NCBI GenBank assembly: GCA_046260445.1
Contig: JBHEPF010000138.1
Span: 1-37,745 of the forward strand
Reading direction: 5' to 3'
DNA length: 37,745 nt
From: F2B08 sp046260445
GTDB taxonomy: Bacteria; Actinomycetota; Actinomycetes; Actinomycetales; Dermatophilaceae
The notes below the pieces were generated by a model that was not told where the DNA came from, searched no databases, and saw only the letters and a program-made list of their open reading frames with translations. Of the stretch, positions 23,711-31,512 are shown one piece after another. The first letter of the stretch is position 1, and each line of letters opens with the position of its first letter. The translations under genes were made by a program, and so were the position numbers.

Positions 23711-23979
23711 CTACTCTCGGCCCCGCTCCAGACGGTCGGCGTTGGCGTGACCCGGAGCCGACCCGACAGGCCTCGGCCCGTGGCCGGGACGGATCTTCTG
23801 GTAGGTGGCCGTGAAGCGCGGGTCGGCGAGGTAGATGTCACCGAGGCCGCGGTGGACTGCGGCGAGCAGGCGTAGTACCGCTCGTCGTGGTGGTGCAGCG
23901 TCCGCACGGTGATCCCGTTCCGCTGCGACACCTGTCCGACGGTGAGCCCGCCTCCTGGAGCCTGGTGTCCCGTCGTCAT
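23711..23979 (-). pseudogene. Deletion and frameshift remnant of a TipA-like MerR regulator
   Basis: Translation from the ATG at 23979 begins GLTVGQVSQRNGITVRTLHHHDE, the first half of a MerR helix-turn-helix. It jumps at once to YYACSPQ. One frame further on, the sequence continues VHRGLGDIYLADPRFTATYQKIRPG, the end of a TipAS ligand-binding domain, and stops at 23711-23713. A normal TipA-like regulator has about 250 residues, so roughly 160 codons between the DNA-binding and C-terminal ends are missing and a frameshift (near 23860) has followed. The ATG shares a base with the TGA of the HEAT-repeat gene, the remains of an operon. The call is by family memory. Confidence 0.75.
23761..23784 (+). 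repeat. Direct repeat copy 2 (24 bp)
   Basis: This is the second copy of the repeat at 23589-23612 (23 of 24 bases identical). It lies within the 3' part of the broken TipA-like gene, so the pair may have arisen from a local duplication or a recombination event during gene decay. Confidence 0.8.
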
Positions 23980-24608
23980 CACCTTGTCGATGGTCGTGGC
24001 AGACGTCGTGTGAGGGTCAACTTCGTTCTCCGCTCTTCCTCTCGGATGACGTCGATGACGTGGGCGGCATGCTCGCGGACTGCGGCATCGCGGTGCGCGA
24101 GACGCACCTCCAGGTGCGGGAGCGCCGCCGCACCGAAGTCGGCGAGATCGCGGGTCAGCTGGCTCCGCCGTTCGTCACCACCGCGGCCGAGGTAGGCGGT
24201 GAGCGCCGGGATCGCGACGGGGTCACCCAGTCTGGCGAGGGCGAAGCGGGCCTTGGCGCCGACATCGTCGTCGGCGTCGGCGGTGAGAGGGATGACCGAG
24301 GGGACAGCGCTGCGGTCGCCGAGCTTGCTCACGAGGTGGACCGCCGTGACGCGCACCTGGGCGCGCTCATCGGTGAAGGCCGCCAGCGCATACGGCAGGG
24401 CGGCCTCGGGGACCCGGGTGAGCACCCACGTGAGCGACTCGCGGACGAAGGCGTCCGGCTCCTCCCACAGCAGGTCGGCGAGCCGGCCTGCGAGGTCGGG
24501 CGTGACCAACGTGCCGAGCGCGATCGCAGCACGCTGGCGGACGTCCTCGTGGGGCTGCTTCAACCCGAGGAACACCTCGGTGAGCGGATCGCGGACGTTC
24601 TCCTGCAT
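23979..24608 (-). CDS. HEAT-repeat protein
   Basis: The 209-residue protein is built from about six helical HEAT repeats, visible as repeated units such as EDVRQRAAIALGTLVTPDLA, DAFVRESLTWVLTRVPEAAL, AQVRVTAVHLVSKLGDRSAV, DDVGAKARFALARLGDPVAI and DAAVREHAAHVIDVI. It has no signal peptide or enzyme motif, so a scaffold or binding role is likely. In actinobacteria such proteins often sit beside TipA- or MerR-type regulators, and here the remnant of one overlaps its stop. The start (ATG 24608) has AAAGGAG 12 bases upstream, just after a set of hairpins. Function unknown. Confidence 0.85.
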   Translation of the reverse strand: MQENVRDPLTEVFLGLKQPHEDVRQRAAIALGTLVTPDLAGRLADLLWEEPDAFVRESLTWVLTRVPEAALPYALAAFTDERAQVRVTAVHLVSKLGDRSAVPSVIPLTADADDDVGAKARFALARLGDPVAIPALTAYLGRGGDERRSQLTRDLADFGAAALPHLEVRLAHRDAAVREHAAHVIDVIREEERRTKLTLTRRLPRPSTR

Positions 24609-24625
24609 ACCGGCCAGTTTCTCCT

Positions 24626-24707
24626 TTCTCTCCCTGGGAGAGAAGCCTCACCTTCGGGACACAACCATTCCGTCCCACAGATGAAGGTTCCCTCCCTGCC
24701 TGGGAAC
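24626..24707 (-). promoter_or_regulatory. Three-hairpin region between acyl-CoA ligase and HEAT gene
   Basis: The 105-base gap 24609-24713 holds three inverted repeats. GTTCCC/GGGAAC is at 24687-24707. CCTTC-GGGAC with GTCCC-GAAGG is at about 24650-24687. The perfect TTCTCTCCC-T-GGGAGAGAA is at 24626-24644. The last lies directly upstream of the AAAGGAG ribosome-binding site of the HEAT-repeat gene. The region could be a terminator for the upstream gene plus a structured leader. No known riboswitch class is recognised. Confidence 0.5.
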
Positions 24708-24713
24708 AGAAGG

Positions 24714-26288
24714 TCAGCCGCTGGCCCGCTCGCGGAGCTCGAGCGAGAGGATCTTTCCGGTGGCATTGCGAGGCAGCTCGTCGAGGAAGTGCACGTCCCG
24801 GGGGACGGCGTGCCGTGAGACGTTCGCCTTGCAGTGCGCGACGACGTCGGCCTCGCTCAGCGACGCACCCGGCATGCGCACGACGAACGCCGCCAGCCGC
24901 TGACCGAACGTCTCGTCCTGAACACCGACGACGGCACACTCGCGGACCCCGGCCAGCAGGTCGAGCGCGGAGGTGACCTCGTCCGGGTAGACGTTCTCGC
25001 CGCCGCTGATGACCATGTCGTCCTCGCGACCCTCGACGAACAGCAGCCCGTCCCGGACACACCCCAGGTCGCCGGTCGAGATGAGCCCGTCGACGAACTC
25101 CTTGCCGGGGCCGGCGGTGTAGCCCTCGAACACGAGCTCGTTGCCGCAGAAGATGCGCCCGACCGTGCCCTGGGGCACCTCGCGGCCGTCCCGGTCGAGG
25201 ATCCGCACCGTCGTCCCGCGCGGCGGAAGGCCGGCGGTCTGCGGCGACCGGCGCAACTCCTTCGGGCCGGCGATCGAGACCCATGACGCCTCGGTGGAGC
25301 CATAGAGGTTGTGCAGGATGTCGCCGTACTCGTTCATGTATGCGGTCGCCAGCCCGCCCGGCAGCGCCGAGCCGCTCGTCGCCGTGAGGCGCAGGCTCCG
25401 CCGGTGCCGTGCGCCGGGGTCGCTCGGCAGCTCCATCATCCGGTGGAGCATCACGGGAACCGCCACGTGGGCGTGCACCTGGTGCTCCTCCAGGGCCGCT
25501 CGCGCAGCAGCCGGGTCGAAGCGACGCTGCAGGACGACCGTGGCGCGAATGCCGAAGGCGAGCTGCAACGCCGCGAACCCCCAGGTGTGGAAGATCGGAG
25601 CGGAGATGAGCACCCGTTCCCCCGAGTTGAAGGGGATGCGCTCGAGGATCGCGGCCAGGGGCGCGATGCTCGGGGGCGTCCGGCGCGTGGCGCCCTTGGG
25701 CGAACCCGTCGTGCCCGAGGTGAGGACGATCGTGCGACCGCCCCGCTGCGGGCGGAGGAAGACCGGTCGGCTCGTATGCGCCACGGCCTCGGCGACCTCG
25801 CTCTCGCTGACCCGGGTCAGCTCGGTGAGACCCGACACGGCTGCGGCGAGCTCGTCGTCGTGGACGACGATCGACAGTCTCTGCTCGGAAGCCACGACCG
25901 AGAGCTGAGGAGGGGTCAGGCCGGTGTTGAGAAGCACGAGGTCGGCCCCGAGGGCGTCCACGGCCGCCATCGTCTCGACCGCGGCCACGTGGTTGCGCGC
26001 GAGGAGCCCGACCCGGTCGCCCGGGCGCACGCCGTGGCCGTGCAGCACCTCGCTGGTGATCTCGACCTGGGCGAGGAGCTCCGCATAGGTGCTCTCACCC
26101 CGCTCCTCATCGATGACCGCGAGTGCGCCGGGGGAGCGCTTGGCCGCCTGACGCAGCTCGCCGAACAGCCCCATGCCGTAGGCGAGGATCGACGCGAGCT
26201 GCCCCGCCGTCCGGTGCGGCAGGGCCGGCCCGACAACGCCGCGCCGCACGAGCGTGAGGACATCGCCGAACAGGCCCACGCCGACCAT
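24714..26288 (-). CDS. AMP-binding acyl-CoA ligase-like enzyme
   Basis: The 524-residue protein is a member of the ANL superfamily (acyl/aryl-CoA ligases). Core motifs are TSGTTGSPKG (A3, about 190-199), LYGSTEASW (A5), GLISTGDLG (A7), REDDMVISGGENVYPDE (A8) and the catalytic lysine in NATGKILS (A10) close to the C terminus. It activates a carboxylic acid as an acyl-adenylate and transfers it to CoA. The N-terminal part has a short hydrophobic-amphipathic start but no signal peptide. The substrate cannot be read from sequence; fatty acids are the usual guess. The ATG at 26288 shares one base with the topA stop (TGATG), so it is coupled to topA, an unusual companion. Confidence 0.9.
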   Translation of the reverse strand: MVGVGLFGDVLTLVRRGVVGPALPHRTAGQLASILAYGMGLFGELRQAAKRSPGALAVIDEERGESTYAELLAQVEITSEVLHGHGVRPGDRVGLLARNHVAAVETMAAVDALGADLVLLNTGLTPPQLSVVASEQRLSIVVHDDELAAAVSGLTELTRVSESEVAEAVAHTSRPVFLRPQRGGRTIVLTSGTTGSPKGATRRTPPSIAPLAAILERIPFNSGERVLISAPIFHTWGFAALQLAFGIRATVVLQRRFDPAAARAALEEHQVHAHVAVPVMLHRMMELPSDPGARHRRSLRLTATSGSALPGGLATAYMNEYGDILHNLYGSTEASWVSIAGPKELRRSPQTAGLPPRGTTVRILDRDGREVPQGTVGRIFCGNELVFEGYTAGPGKEFVDGLISTGDLGCVRDGLLFVEGREDDMVISGGENVYPDEVTSALDLLAGVRECAVVGVQDETFGQRLAAFVVRMPGASLSEADVVAHCKANVSRHAVPRDVHFLDELPRNATGKILSLELRERASG

Positions 26289-29113
26289 CAGGACGTGGCC
26301 TTCCTGGCCGCGGCCTTCCTCTGGGCTGTCGTGCCCGTGACCGCCTTCTTGGTCGCCGTCTTGCGTGCCGTCGTCTTCTTGGCTCCGGTCTTCTTCGCGG
26401 TGCGCTTGCGCGTCGTCGGGCCCTTGGCGCGCTTCTCGGCGAGCAGCTCGGCAGCGCGCTCGACGGTGATGGACTCCGGCTCGTCGCCCTTGCGCAGTGT
26501 CGCGTTGGTCTCGCCGTCGGTGACGTAGGGACCGAAGCGGCCGTCCTTGACGACCATCGGCTGGCCGCTCACCGGGTCCGGGCCGAGCTCCTTGAGGGGG
26601 GCTGCGGAGGCCCGGCCCCGCGCCTTGGGCTGGGCATAGATCGCGAGTGCCTCCTCGAAGGTGATGTCGAAGAGCTGGGCCTCGGAGGTGAGCGACCTGG
26701 AGTCGGTTCCCTTCTTGAGGTAAGGACCGTAGCGGCCGTTCTGGGCGGTGATCTCGGCCTCGACGGTCTTCTCGCTGCCGTCCGCGGCGGTGGTCGTCTC
26801 GGTCACGGTGCCGACGACGCGCGGGAGGGAGAGCAGCTTCAGGGCCGTCTCGAGGTCGATCGTGGCGAGGTCCATCTCCTTGAAGAGCGAGGCGGTGCGA
26901 GGCTTGGCCTTCGCCTTGGACTTCGGTGCCCCCTCCTCCGGCTCGGGGAGGACCTCGGTGACGTACGGCCCGTAGCGACCGGCCCTGGCGACGATGTCAC
27001 GCCCGGTCTGCGGGTCCTGGCCGAGGACGCGCCCGTCGTCGGCGGCGGCCTCGAGGAGCTCACGGGCCTTGGCCGGGGTGAGCTCGTCGGGTGCGATGTC
27101 GTCGCTGATGGTGGCGCGTCGCGGCCCCCCGGAGTCCCCCTCGGTCGCCGCGGCGTCGACGATCTCGCCCGTCGCCACGTCCACTCCGCTGGGCGCGATC
27201 TCCTCGACGTAGGGCCCGTAGCGACCGACCCGCACGACGATCCCGTCGCCGATCGCGATCGTGCTGATGGCCCGGGCGTCGATGTCGCCGAGGTCGTCGA
27301 CGAGCTCGCGCAGACCCTCACCCGTCGTGGCCTCGTCGCCGAAGTAGAAGCGCCGCAGCCACTCGACGCGGTCCTCCTCACCTGCGGCGATCTCGTCGAG
27401 GGCGTCCTCCATCGTCGCGGTGAACGCATAGTCGACGAGGTGCTCGAAGTGCACCTCGAGCAGGCGGGTCACGGCGAAGGCGAGCCACGTCGGCACGAGG
27501 GCGTTGCCGCGGCCGCGGACATAGCCACGGTCCTGGATCGTCCCGATCGTCGAGGCGTAGGTCGACGGCCGGCCGATGCGGCGTTCCTCCATCGCCTTGA
27601 CGAGCGTGGCCTCGGTGTAGCGCGGCGGCGGGCTCGTCTCGTGGCCGTCGGCCTCGGCGCGCAGCACCTCGAGGGCGACGCCCTCGCTCAGCCTCGGCAA
27701 GCGGCGCTCCTGCTCCGCCTCGTCCTTCTTGCGCGGGCTCTGGCGCTCGTCGCGGCCCTCCTCATAGGCGGCGAGGAAGCCGCGAAAGGTGATGACGGTG
27801 CCGCTGGCGGAGTACTCGACGGTATGCGCGGGAGCCTCCGCGTCAAGCGTCGCCCCGAGCTTGACGGTCGCCGTCGACCCGACGGCATCGGCCATCTGCG
27901 AGGCGACGGTTCGCTTCCAGATGAGCTCGTAGAGCGCGAACTCGTCACCCCGGATCTCACCGGCCACCTGGGCCGGGGTGCGGAACGAGTCCCCGGCCGG
28001 CCGGATCGCCTCGTGTGCCTCCTGAGCGCCCTTGGTCTTCGTCGCGTAGCGGCGCGGGGAGTCGGGGACGTAGTCGGCCCCGTAGAGATCCCGGGCCTGC
28101 TGGCGCGCTGCGGTCAGCGCGGACTCGGACAGCGTCGTGCTGTCGGTCCGCATATACGTGATGTAGACGTTCTCGTAGAGGCGCTGCGCGACCCGCATCG
28201 CGTTCTTGCTCGACAGGCGCAGCTTGCGGCTGGCCTCCTGCTGCAACGTCGAGGTCGTGAACGGGGCGGCCGGGCTACGGCGGTAGGGCTTCTCGGTGAC
28301 AGCGGTGACGGCGACATCGGCGGCGCGGGTCGCAGACGCGATACCCTCGGCGGCCGCCTGGTCGAGATGGGCGACGGTGGTGTGCTTGAGGGTGCCGTCA
28401 TCGGCGAAGTCCCGGCCGCTGGCCACCTTGGTGCCGTCCACCAGGGTGAGTCGCGCGGTGAACCGGCCGGCCTCTCCGCCCGGCGTGGCATCGATCGAGA
28501 CATCCCAGTAGGAAGCGACGCGGAAGGCCATCCGCTCCCTCTCCCGCTCGACGACGAGTCGCGTCGCCACGGACTGGACCCGGCCGGCGGACAGTCCCGC
28601 TTTGACCTTGCGCCACAGAACGGGGGAGATCTCGTAGCCGTAGAGCCGGTCGAGGATGCGCCGGGTCTCCTGGGCGTCGACGAGGGCGGTGTCGATGTCC
28701 CGGGTGGCCTGGATCGCGCGCTGGATGGCCTCCTTCGTCACCTCGTTGAAGACCATCCGCTTGACGGGGACCTTGGGCTTGAGGGTCTCCAGCAGGTGCC
28801 AGGCGATCGCCTCGCCCTCGCGGTCCTCATCGGTGGCGAGATAGAGCTCGTCGGCGTTCTTGAGTGCGCGCTTGAGGTCGGCGACCGTCTTCTTCTTGTC
28901 GGTGTTGACGACGTAGTACGGCTCGAAGTCGGCGTCGACGTCGACGCCGAACTTGCCGAAGGGACCCTTCTTGATCTCCGCCGGCATCTCGCTCGGCGTG
29001 GGGATGTCCCGGATGTGTCCGACGGACGCCTCGACGACGTAGTCCGGTCCCAGGAAGCCGGCGATCTTCTTGGCCTTGGCAGGAGACTCGACGATGACGA
29101 GCTTTTGACTCAA
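26288..29113 (-). CDS. topA: DNA topoisomerase I
   Basis: TopA relaxes negative supercoils through a tyrosine-DNA intermediate. In this 941-residue protein the Toprim domain starts at once (LVIVESPAKAKKI), with ATDEDREGEAIAWH. The catalytic tyrosine is in VYITYMRTDSTTLSESAL. Instead of zinc fingers, the C-terminal half has several repeats of the GRYGPYV type (GRYGPYVEE, GRYGPYVTEV, GRYGPYLKKG and GRFGPYVTDG). It ends in a Lys/Ala/Thr-rich tail that binds DNA, a typical actinobacterial arrangement. The start is a TTG at 29113 with AGAGG 7 bases upstream. The stop overlaps the ligase start. Confidence 0.97.
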   Translation of the reverse strand: MSQKLVIVESPAKAKKIAGFLGPDYVVEASVGHIRDIPTPSEMPAEIKKGPFGKFGVDVDADFEPYYVVNTDKKKTVADLKRALKNADELYLATDEDREGEAIAWHLLETLKPKVPVKRMVFNEVTKEAIQRAIQATRDIDTALVDAQETRRILDRLYGYEISPVLWRKVKAGLSAGRVQSVATRLVVERERERMAFRVASYWDVSIDATPGGEAGRFTARLTLVDGTKVASGRDFADDGTLKHTTVAHLDQAAAEGIASATRAADVAVTAVTEKPYRRSPAAPFTTSTLQQEASRKLRLSSKNAMRVAQRLYENVYITYMRTDSTTLSESALTAARQQARDLYGADYVPDSPRRYATKTKGAQEAHEAIRPAGDSFRTPAQVAGEIRGDEFALYELIWKRTVASQMADAVGSTATVKLGATLDAEAPAHTVEYSASGTVITFRGFLAAYEEGRDERQSPRKKDEAEQERRLPRLSEGVALEVLRAEADGHETSPPPRYTEATLVKAMEERRIGRPSTYASTIGTIQDRGYVRGRGNALVPTWLAFAVTRLLEVHFEHLVDYAFTATMEDALDEIAAGEEDRVEWLRRFYFGDEATTGEGLRELVDDLGDIDARAISTIAIGDGIVVRVGRYGPYVEEIAPSGVDVATGEIVDAAATEGDSGGPRRATISDDIAPDELTPAKARELLEAAADDGRVLGQDPQTGRDIVARAGRYGPYVTEVLPEPEEGAPKSKAKAKPRTASLFKEMDLATIDLETALKLLSLPRVVGTVTETTTAADGSEKTVEAEITAQNGRYGPYLKKGTDSRSLTSEAQLFDITFEEALAIYAQPKARGRASAAPLKELGPDPVSGQPMVVKDGRFGPYVTDGETNATLRKGDEPESITVERAAELLAEKRAKGPTTRKRTAKKTGAKKTTARKTATKKAVTGTTAQRKAAARKATS

Positions 29114-29191
29114 CGCAGATACCTCTACTGATTCTTCGCTCCCTCGTGCAGCGGATTCGTCGCTGTCGGCGGCGAGAGGGCGTCGGGAGAG

Positions 29192-29211
29192 AACCTAGCG
29201 GACGCTGTCAA
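29192..29211 (-). promoter_or_regulatory. Possible topA promoter elements
   Basis: A perfect TTGACA (29211-29206) and a TAGGTT (29197-29192) lie upstream of topA, but only 8 bases apart, too close for one ordinary promoter. TAGGTT alone is a plausible -10 box, which would give a leader of about 70 bases. The TTGACA may be chance or a binding site. Confidence 0.3.
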
Positions 29212-29317
29212 GTCCCCCGCAATCCCCCTCCTGGCCCTGAGGCGGTGCGCCTCCACATATAATTGACGCATCATATTCTTTGGTATGGTGCGGCTCGCAC
29301 CCTTGAAAGAGTCCCCG

Positions 29318-29883
29318 ATGTCGACGACGCCGACCCTCTACCTCAGCCACGGCGCGCCGCCGCTGGCCGACGACGACCGCTGGACCCGCGAGCTGTCCGA
29401 CTGGTCCGCACAGCTCACCGCCACCCCACGGCAAGCCCCGCACCATCCTCATGGTCTCGGCCCACTGGGAGGACGAGCCCATGTCGGTCTCCGCGACCAG
29501 CGGCAGCGTGCCACTCGTCTATGACTTCTGGGGCTTCGACTTCTGGGGCTTCCCGCAGAAGTACTACGAGGGCACTCTCATCGTCGGCTCGGGCTTCACG
29601 ACCCACAGCCTGCGATGGTTCAACCCGCGGGCCGGTGCGGACGTCGCTCCCCCGACAGCCAGCTCGGAGTTCGACCACTGGGCCGCCGAGACGATGGGTG
29701 CCGGCGACCTCGACGCGCCGGTGAACTTCGAGCACGAGGCCCCGGCCGCCCACGAGGCACACCCACGCACCGAGCACTGGGGCCCCGCTCTACGTCGCGC
29801 TCGGTGCCGCGGACGCCTCCGGCTCGATCGAGGCGCGCACGACCGTCGACGGTTTCCGGTTCGGCCTGTCCAAGCGGTCCTGA
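29318..29883 (+). pseudogene. Decayed class III extradiol dioxygenase (4,5-DOPA dioxygenase family, YgiD-like)
   Basis: Fragments in three frames recompose a DODA-type dioxygenase. Frame one from the ATG at 29318 gives TPTLYLSHGAPPLADDDRW and so on, to about 29430. The next frame gives LMVSAHWEDEPMSVSATSG, VPLVYDFWGF, KYYE, then GTLIVGSGFTTHSLRWFNP and FDHWAAETM. A third frame from about 29785 gives LYVALGAADASG and GFRFGLSKRS before the stop at 29883. Lesions include an early frameshift, a 15-base tandem duplication, loss of about 80 codons between KYYE and GTLIVGSG, and an extra G near 29780. The duplication and large deletion argue against mere sequencing error. Confidence 0.82.
29523..29552 (+). 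repeat. 15-bp perfect tandem duplication inside the dioxygenase remnant
   Basis: GACTTCTGGGGCTTC occurs twice in direct succession and encodes DFWGF twice. Intact relatives have this peptide once, so the duplication is recent and belongs to the decay of the gene. Confidence 0.9.
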
Positions 29884-29920
29884 CAGCTCGGCTGAGACCA
29901 AGGGCCCCGCCTGCGCCAGG

Positions 29921-31426
29921 TCATTCGCGGACGAGGAGGCCGTTCGCGATGAGGTGCCGCAGGGTCGGCATGACCATGGCCACGACGTCCATCGGGTCCT
30001 CATCGAGCAGGCTCGCGATGGCGATGAGTGCCTGCCGCGGCGTCAGCGAACCGTCCGCAACCCCGAGGTAGGCCGCGGCATAGGTGTCGAGGGAGACGCG
30101 CAGCCGCAGACCCCCACCCTGGACCGCGGTAACGGCCCTCGGTTCGGAGGAGCCGGGGCGAAGGTGCTGCTCGATGCTCACGTCCTCGGCTGCCACCCAG
30201 AGGATGTCGAGCAGCCCCTCGTCGTCGACGCTCGCGAGCAGCTCGCGAGCGGCCAGACCCGCCGCGATCGTCGGGCCCATCGCGTCGCCCACCGGCCCCC
30301 GCACCTCCATGAGGTCGACGAAGGGCACGCGCTCGGCGGCCGGACGGTGCAGGGTGATCACCCCGAAGCCAACGGCCTCGACGTCTCGAGAGGCGAAGTC
30401 GTCGAGCCAGGCCGCATACATGGTCTGGAACTCCGCCGTCCCGGGATGGTGGCCGCCATCTCTGGCCCACGTCTCGGCGTACTGCGCGGGGTCCTGCACC
30501 TCGCGCTGGACGATCCACGCATCCAGGCCGCTTTCCGCGACCCAGGCCCCGACCCGCTCGCGCCAGCCCGTGCCGCGACGGATCTCCCAGTTGCCGAGCA
30601 GCTGGGCGACTCCCCCCGGGACGAGGTGCGAGGCGAGCCCCCTCACCAGATCGGCGACGACGGCGTCCCCTGCGGCTCCGGCGTCGCGGTACTCGAAGAG
30701 CGGCACCGACCCATCCCGAGGGGTGATGACGAACGGCGGGTTGCTCACGATGAGGTCGAACGTCTCCCCCTCGACCGGCGCGAGCATCGAGCCCTGCCGG
30801 ACGTCCCAGGCGACTCCGTTCAGGGCGGCGTTGAAGGAGGCGTATGCGAGGGCTCGCTCCGAGAGGTCGGTCACCACGACCTCGTCGGCGTCGTTCGACA
30901 GGTGCAGGGCCTGCACACCCGAGCCGGTCCCGACGTCGAGCGCCCGGGCGAGGCGACGGCGGGGGGTCCAGGCCGCCAGCGTCGCGGACGCTCCGCCGAT
31001 TCCGAGCACGTGGTCCGGAGTCAGCGGCTCACCGGTCGCGAACTCCGCCCGGTCCGAGGCGACCCACCAGTCCTGGGCGGCCGCCGCATACGGACGCAGG
31101 TCGCAGGTGGCGACCAGGCCGTCCCCCTCTCGACGGACCAGACCGAGCGCGAGCACACCGTCGATCCCGACATTGGGCAGGGCCGCTTGGACGTCCCGCA
31201 GGTCCACGGGAGCGCCAAGGGTGAACAGCCGGATGAGGGCGGCGCACGGGTCGGTCGACGCGGCCGTCACCCGCTCGGCGGGAAGAGGGTGCTCGCGGGC
31301 GAACGCCGCGCTCGCCATCGGCCCGAGCACCTCGGTGACACCGGCGCCCGTGAAGCGCGCGGCGATGAGGTCGGTCCGGAGCAGTGCGAGGAGACCGGTG
31401 TCGACGACCGGCAGCTGGGTCCGCAT
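29921..31426 (-). CDS. N5-glutamine/N6-adenine-type SAM methyltransferase (PrmC-like)
   Basis: The 501-residue protein has an N-terminal domain of about 150 residues, then a class I SAM-binding core, ALDVGTGSGVQALHLS (about 162-177), with VVVTDLSERALAYASFNAALN. The NPPF motif lies in LIVSNPPFVITPR (about 226-238), the signature of enzymes that methylate planar nitrogen (glutamine side chains or bases). A further C-terminal domain of about 150 residues follows. The three-part layout is typical of an actinobacterial family with DUF7059- and DUF7782-like end domains. The natural substrate is unknown. The ATG at 31426 has a TAGGCT element 9 bases upstream and no Shine-Dalgarno. Confidence 0.87.
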   Translation of the reverse strand: MRTQLPVVDTGLLALLRTDLIAARFTGAGVTEVLGPMASAAFAREHPLPAERVTAASTDPCAALIRLFTLGAPVDLRDVQAALPNVGIDGVLALGLVRREGDGLVATCDLRPYAAAAQDWWVASDRAEFATGEPLTPDHVLGIGGASATLAAWTPRRRLARALDVGTGSGVQALHLSNDADEVVVTDLSERALAYASFNAALNGVAWDVRQGSMLAPVEGETFDLIVSNPPFVITPRDGSVPLFEYRDAGAAGDAVVADLVRGLASHLVPGGVAQLLGNWEIRRGTGWRERVGAWVAESGLDAWIVQREVQDPAQYAETWARDGGHHPGTAEFQTMYAAWLDDFASRDVEAVGFGVITLHRPAAERVPFVDLMEVRGPVGDAMGPTIAAGLAARELLASVDDEGLLDILWVAAEDVSIEQHLRPGSSEPRAVTAVQGGGLRLRVSLDTYAAAYLGVADGSLTPRQALIAIASLLDEDPMDVVAMVMPTLRHLIANGLLVRE

Positions 31427-31435
31427 AGTGTCCCG

Positions 31436-31441
31436 AGCCTA
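31436..31441 (-). promoter_or_regulatory. Putative near-leaderless promoter -10 box
   Basis: TAGGCT (31441-31436) ends 9 bases before the ATG at 31426, predicting a leader of only a few bases. It shares TAGGCTCGG with the tmk upstream region. No clear -35 box is present. Confidence 0.4.
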
Positions 31442-31458
31442 GTAGGTCGCGCCAACGA

Positions 31459-31494
31459 CGATGCCGCCGCGACCCGAGGGCCACGGCGGCGTCG
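31459..31494 (-). terminator. Hairpin terminator after hppA
   Basis: CGATGCCGCCG (31459-31469) pairs with CGGCGGCGTCG (31484-31494), ten Watson-Crick pairs plus one G-T, with a 14-base loop. It lies 18 bases beyond the hppA stop in the direction of transcription and upstream of the next minus-strand gene. No T-run follows. Confidence 0.6.
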
Positions 31495-31512
31495 CACCCG
31501 GTGGAGTCGGGG

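Noticed and set aside
27440..29131. A 563-codon open frame on the plus strand opposite topA, and a 592-codon one opposite ftsH (11508-13286)
   Set aside because: Both mirror securely identified genes and show arginine- and aspartate-rich shadow composition.
29192..29211. TTGACA and TAGGTT as one canonical promoter for topA
   Set aside because: The 8-base spacing is too short; listed only as possible elements.
29318..29883. Interpretation of the dioxygenase frameshifts as sequencing errors alone
   Set aside because: The G-run insertion could be an error, but the 15-base duplication and the loss of about 80 codons cannot be.
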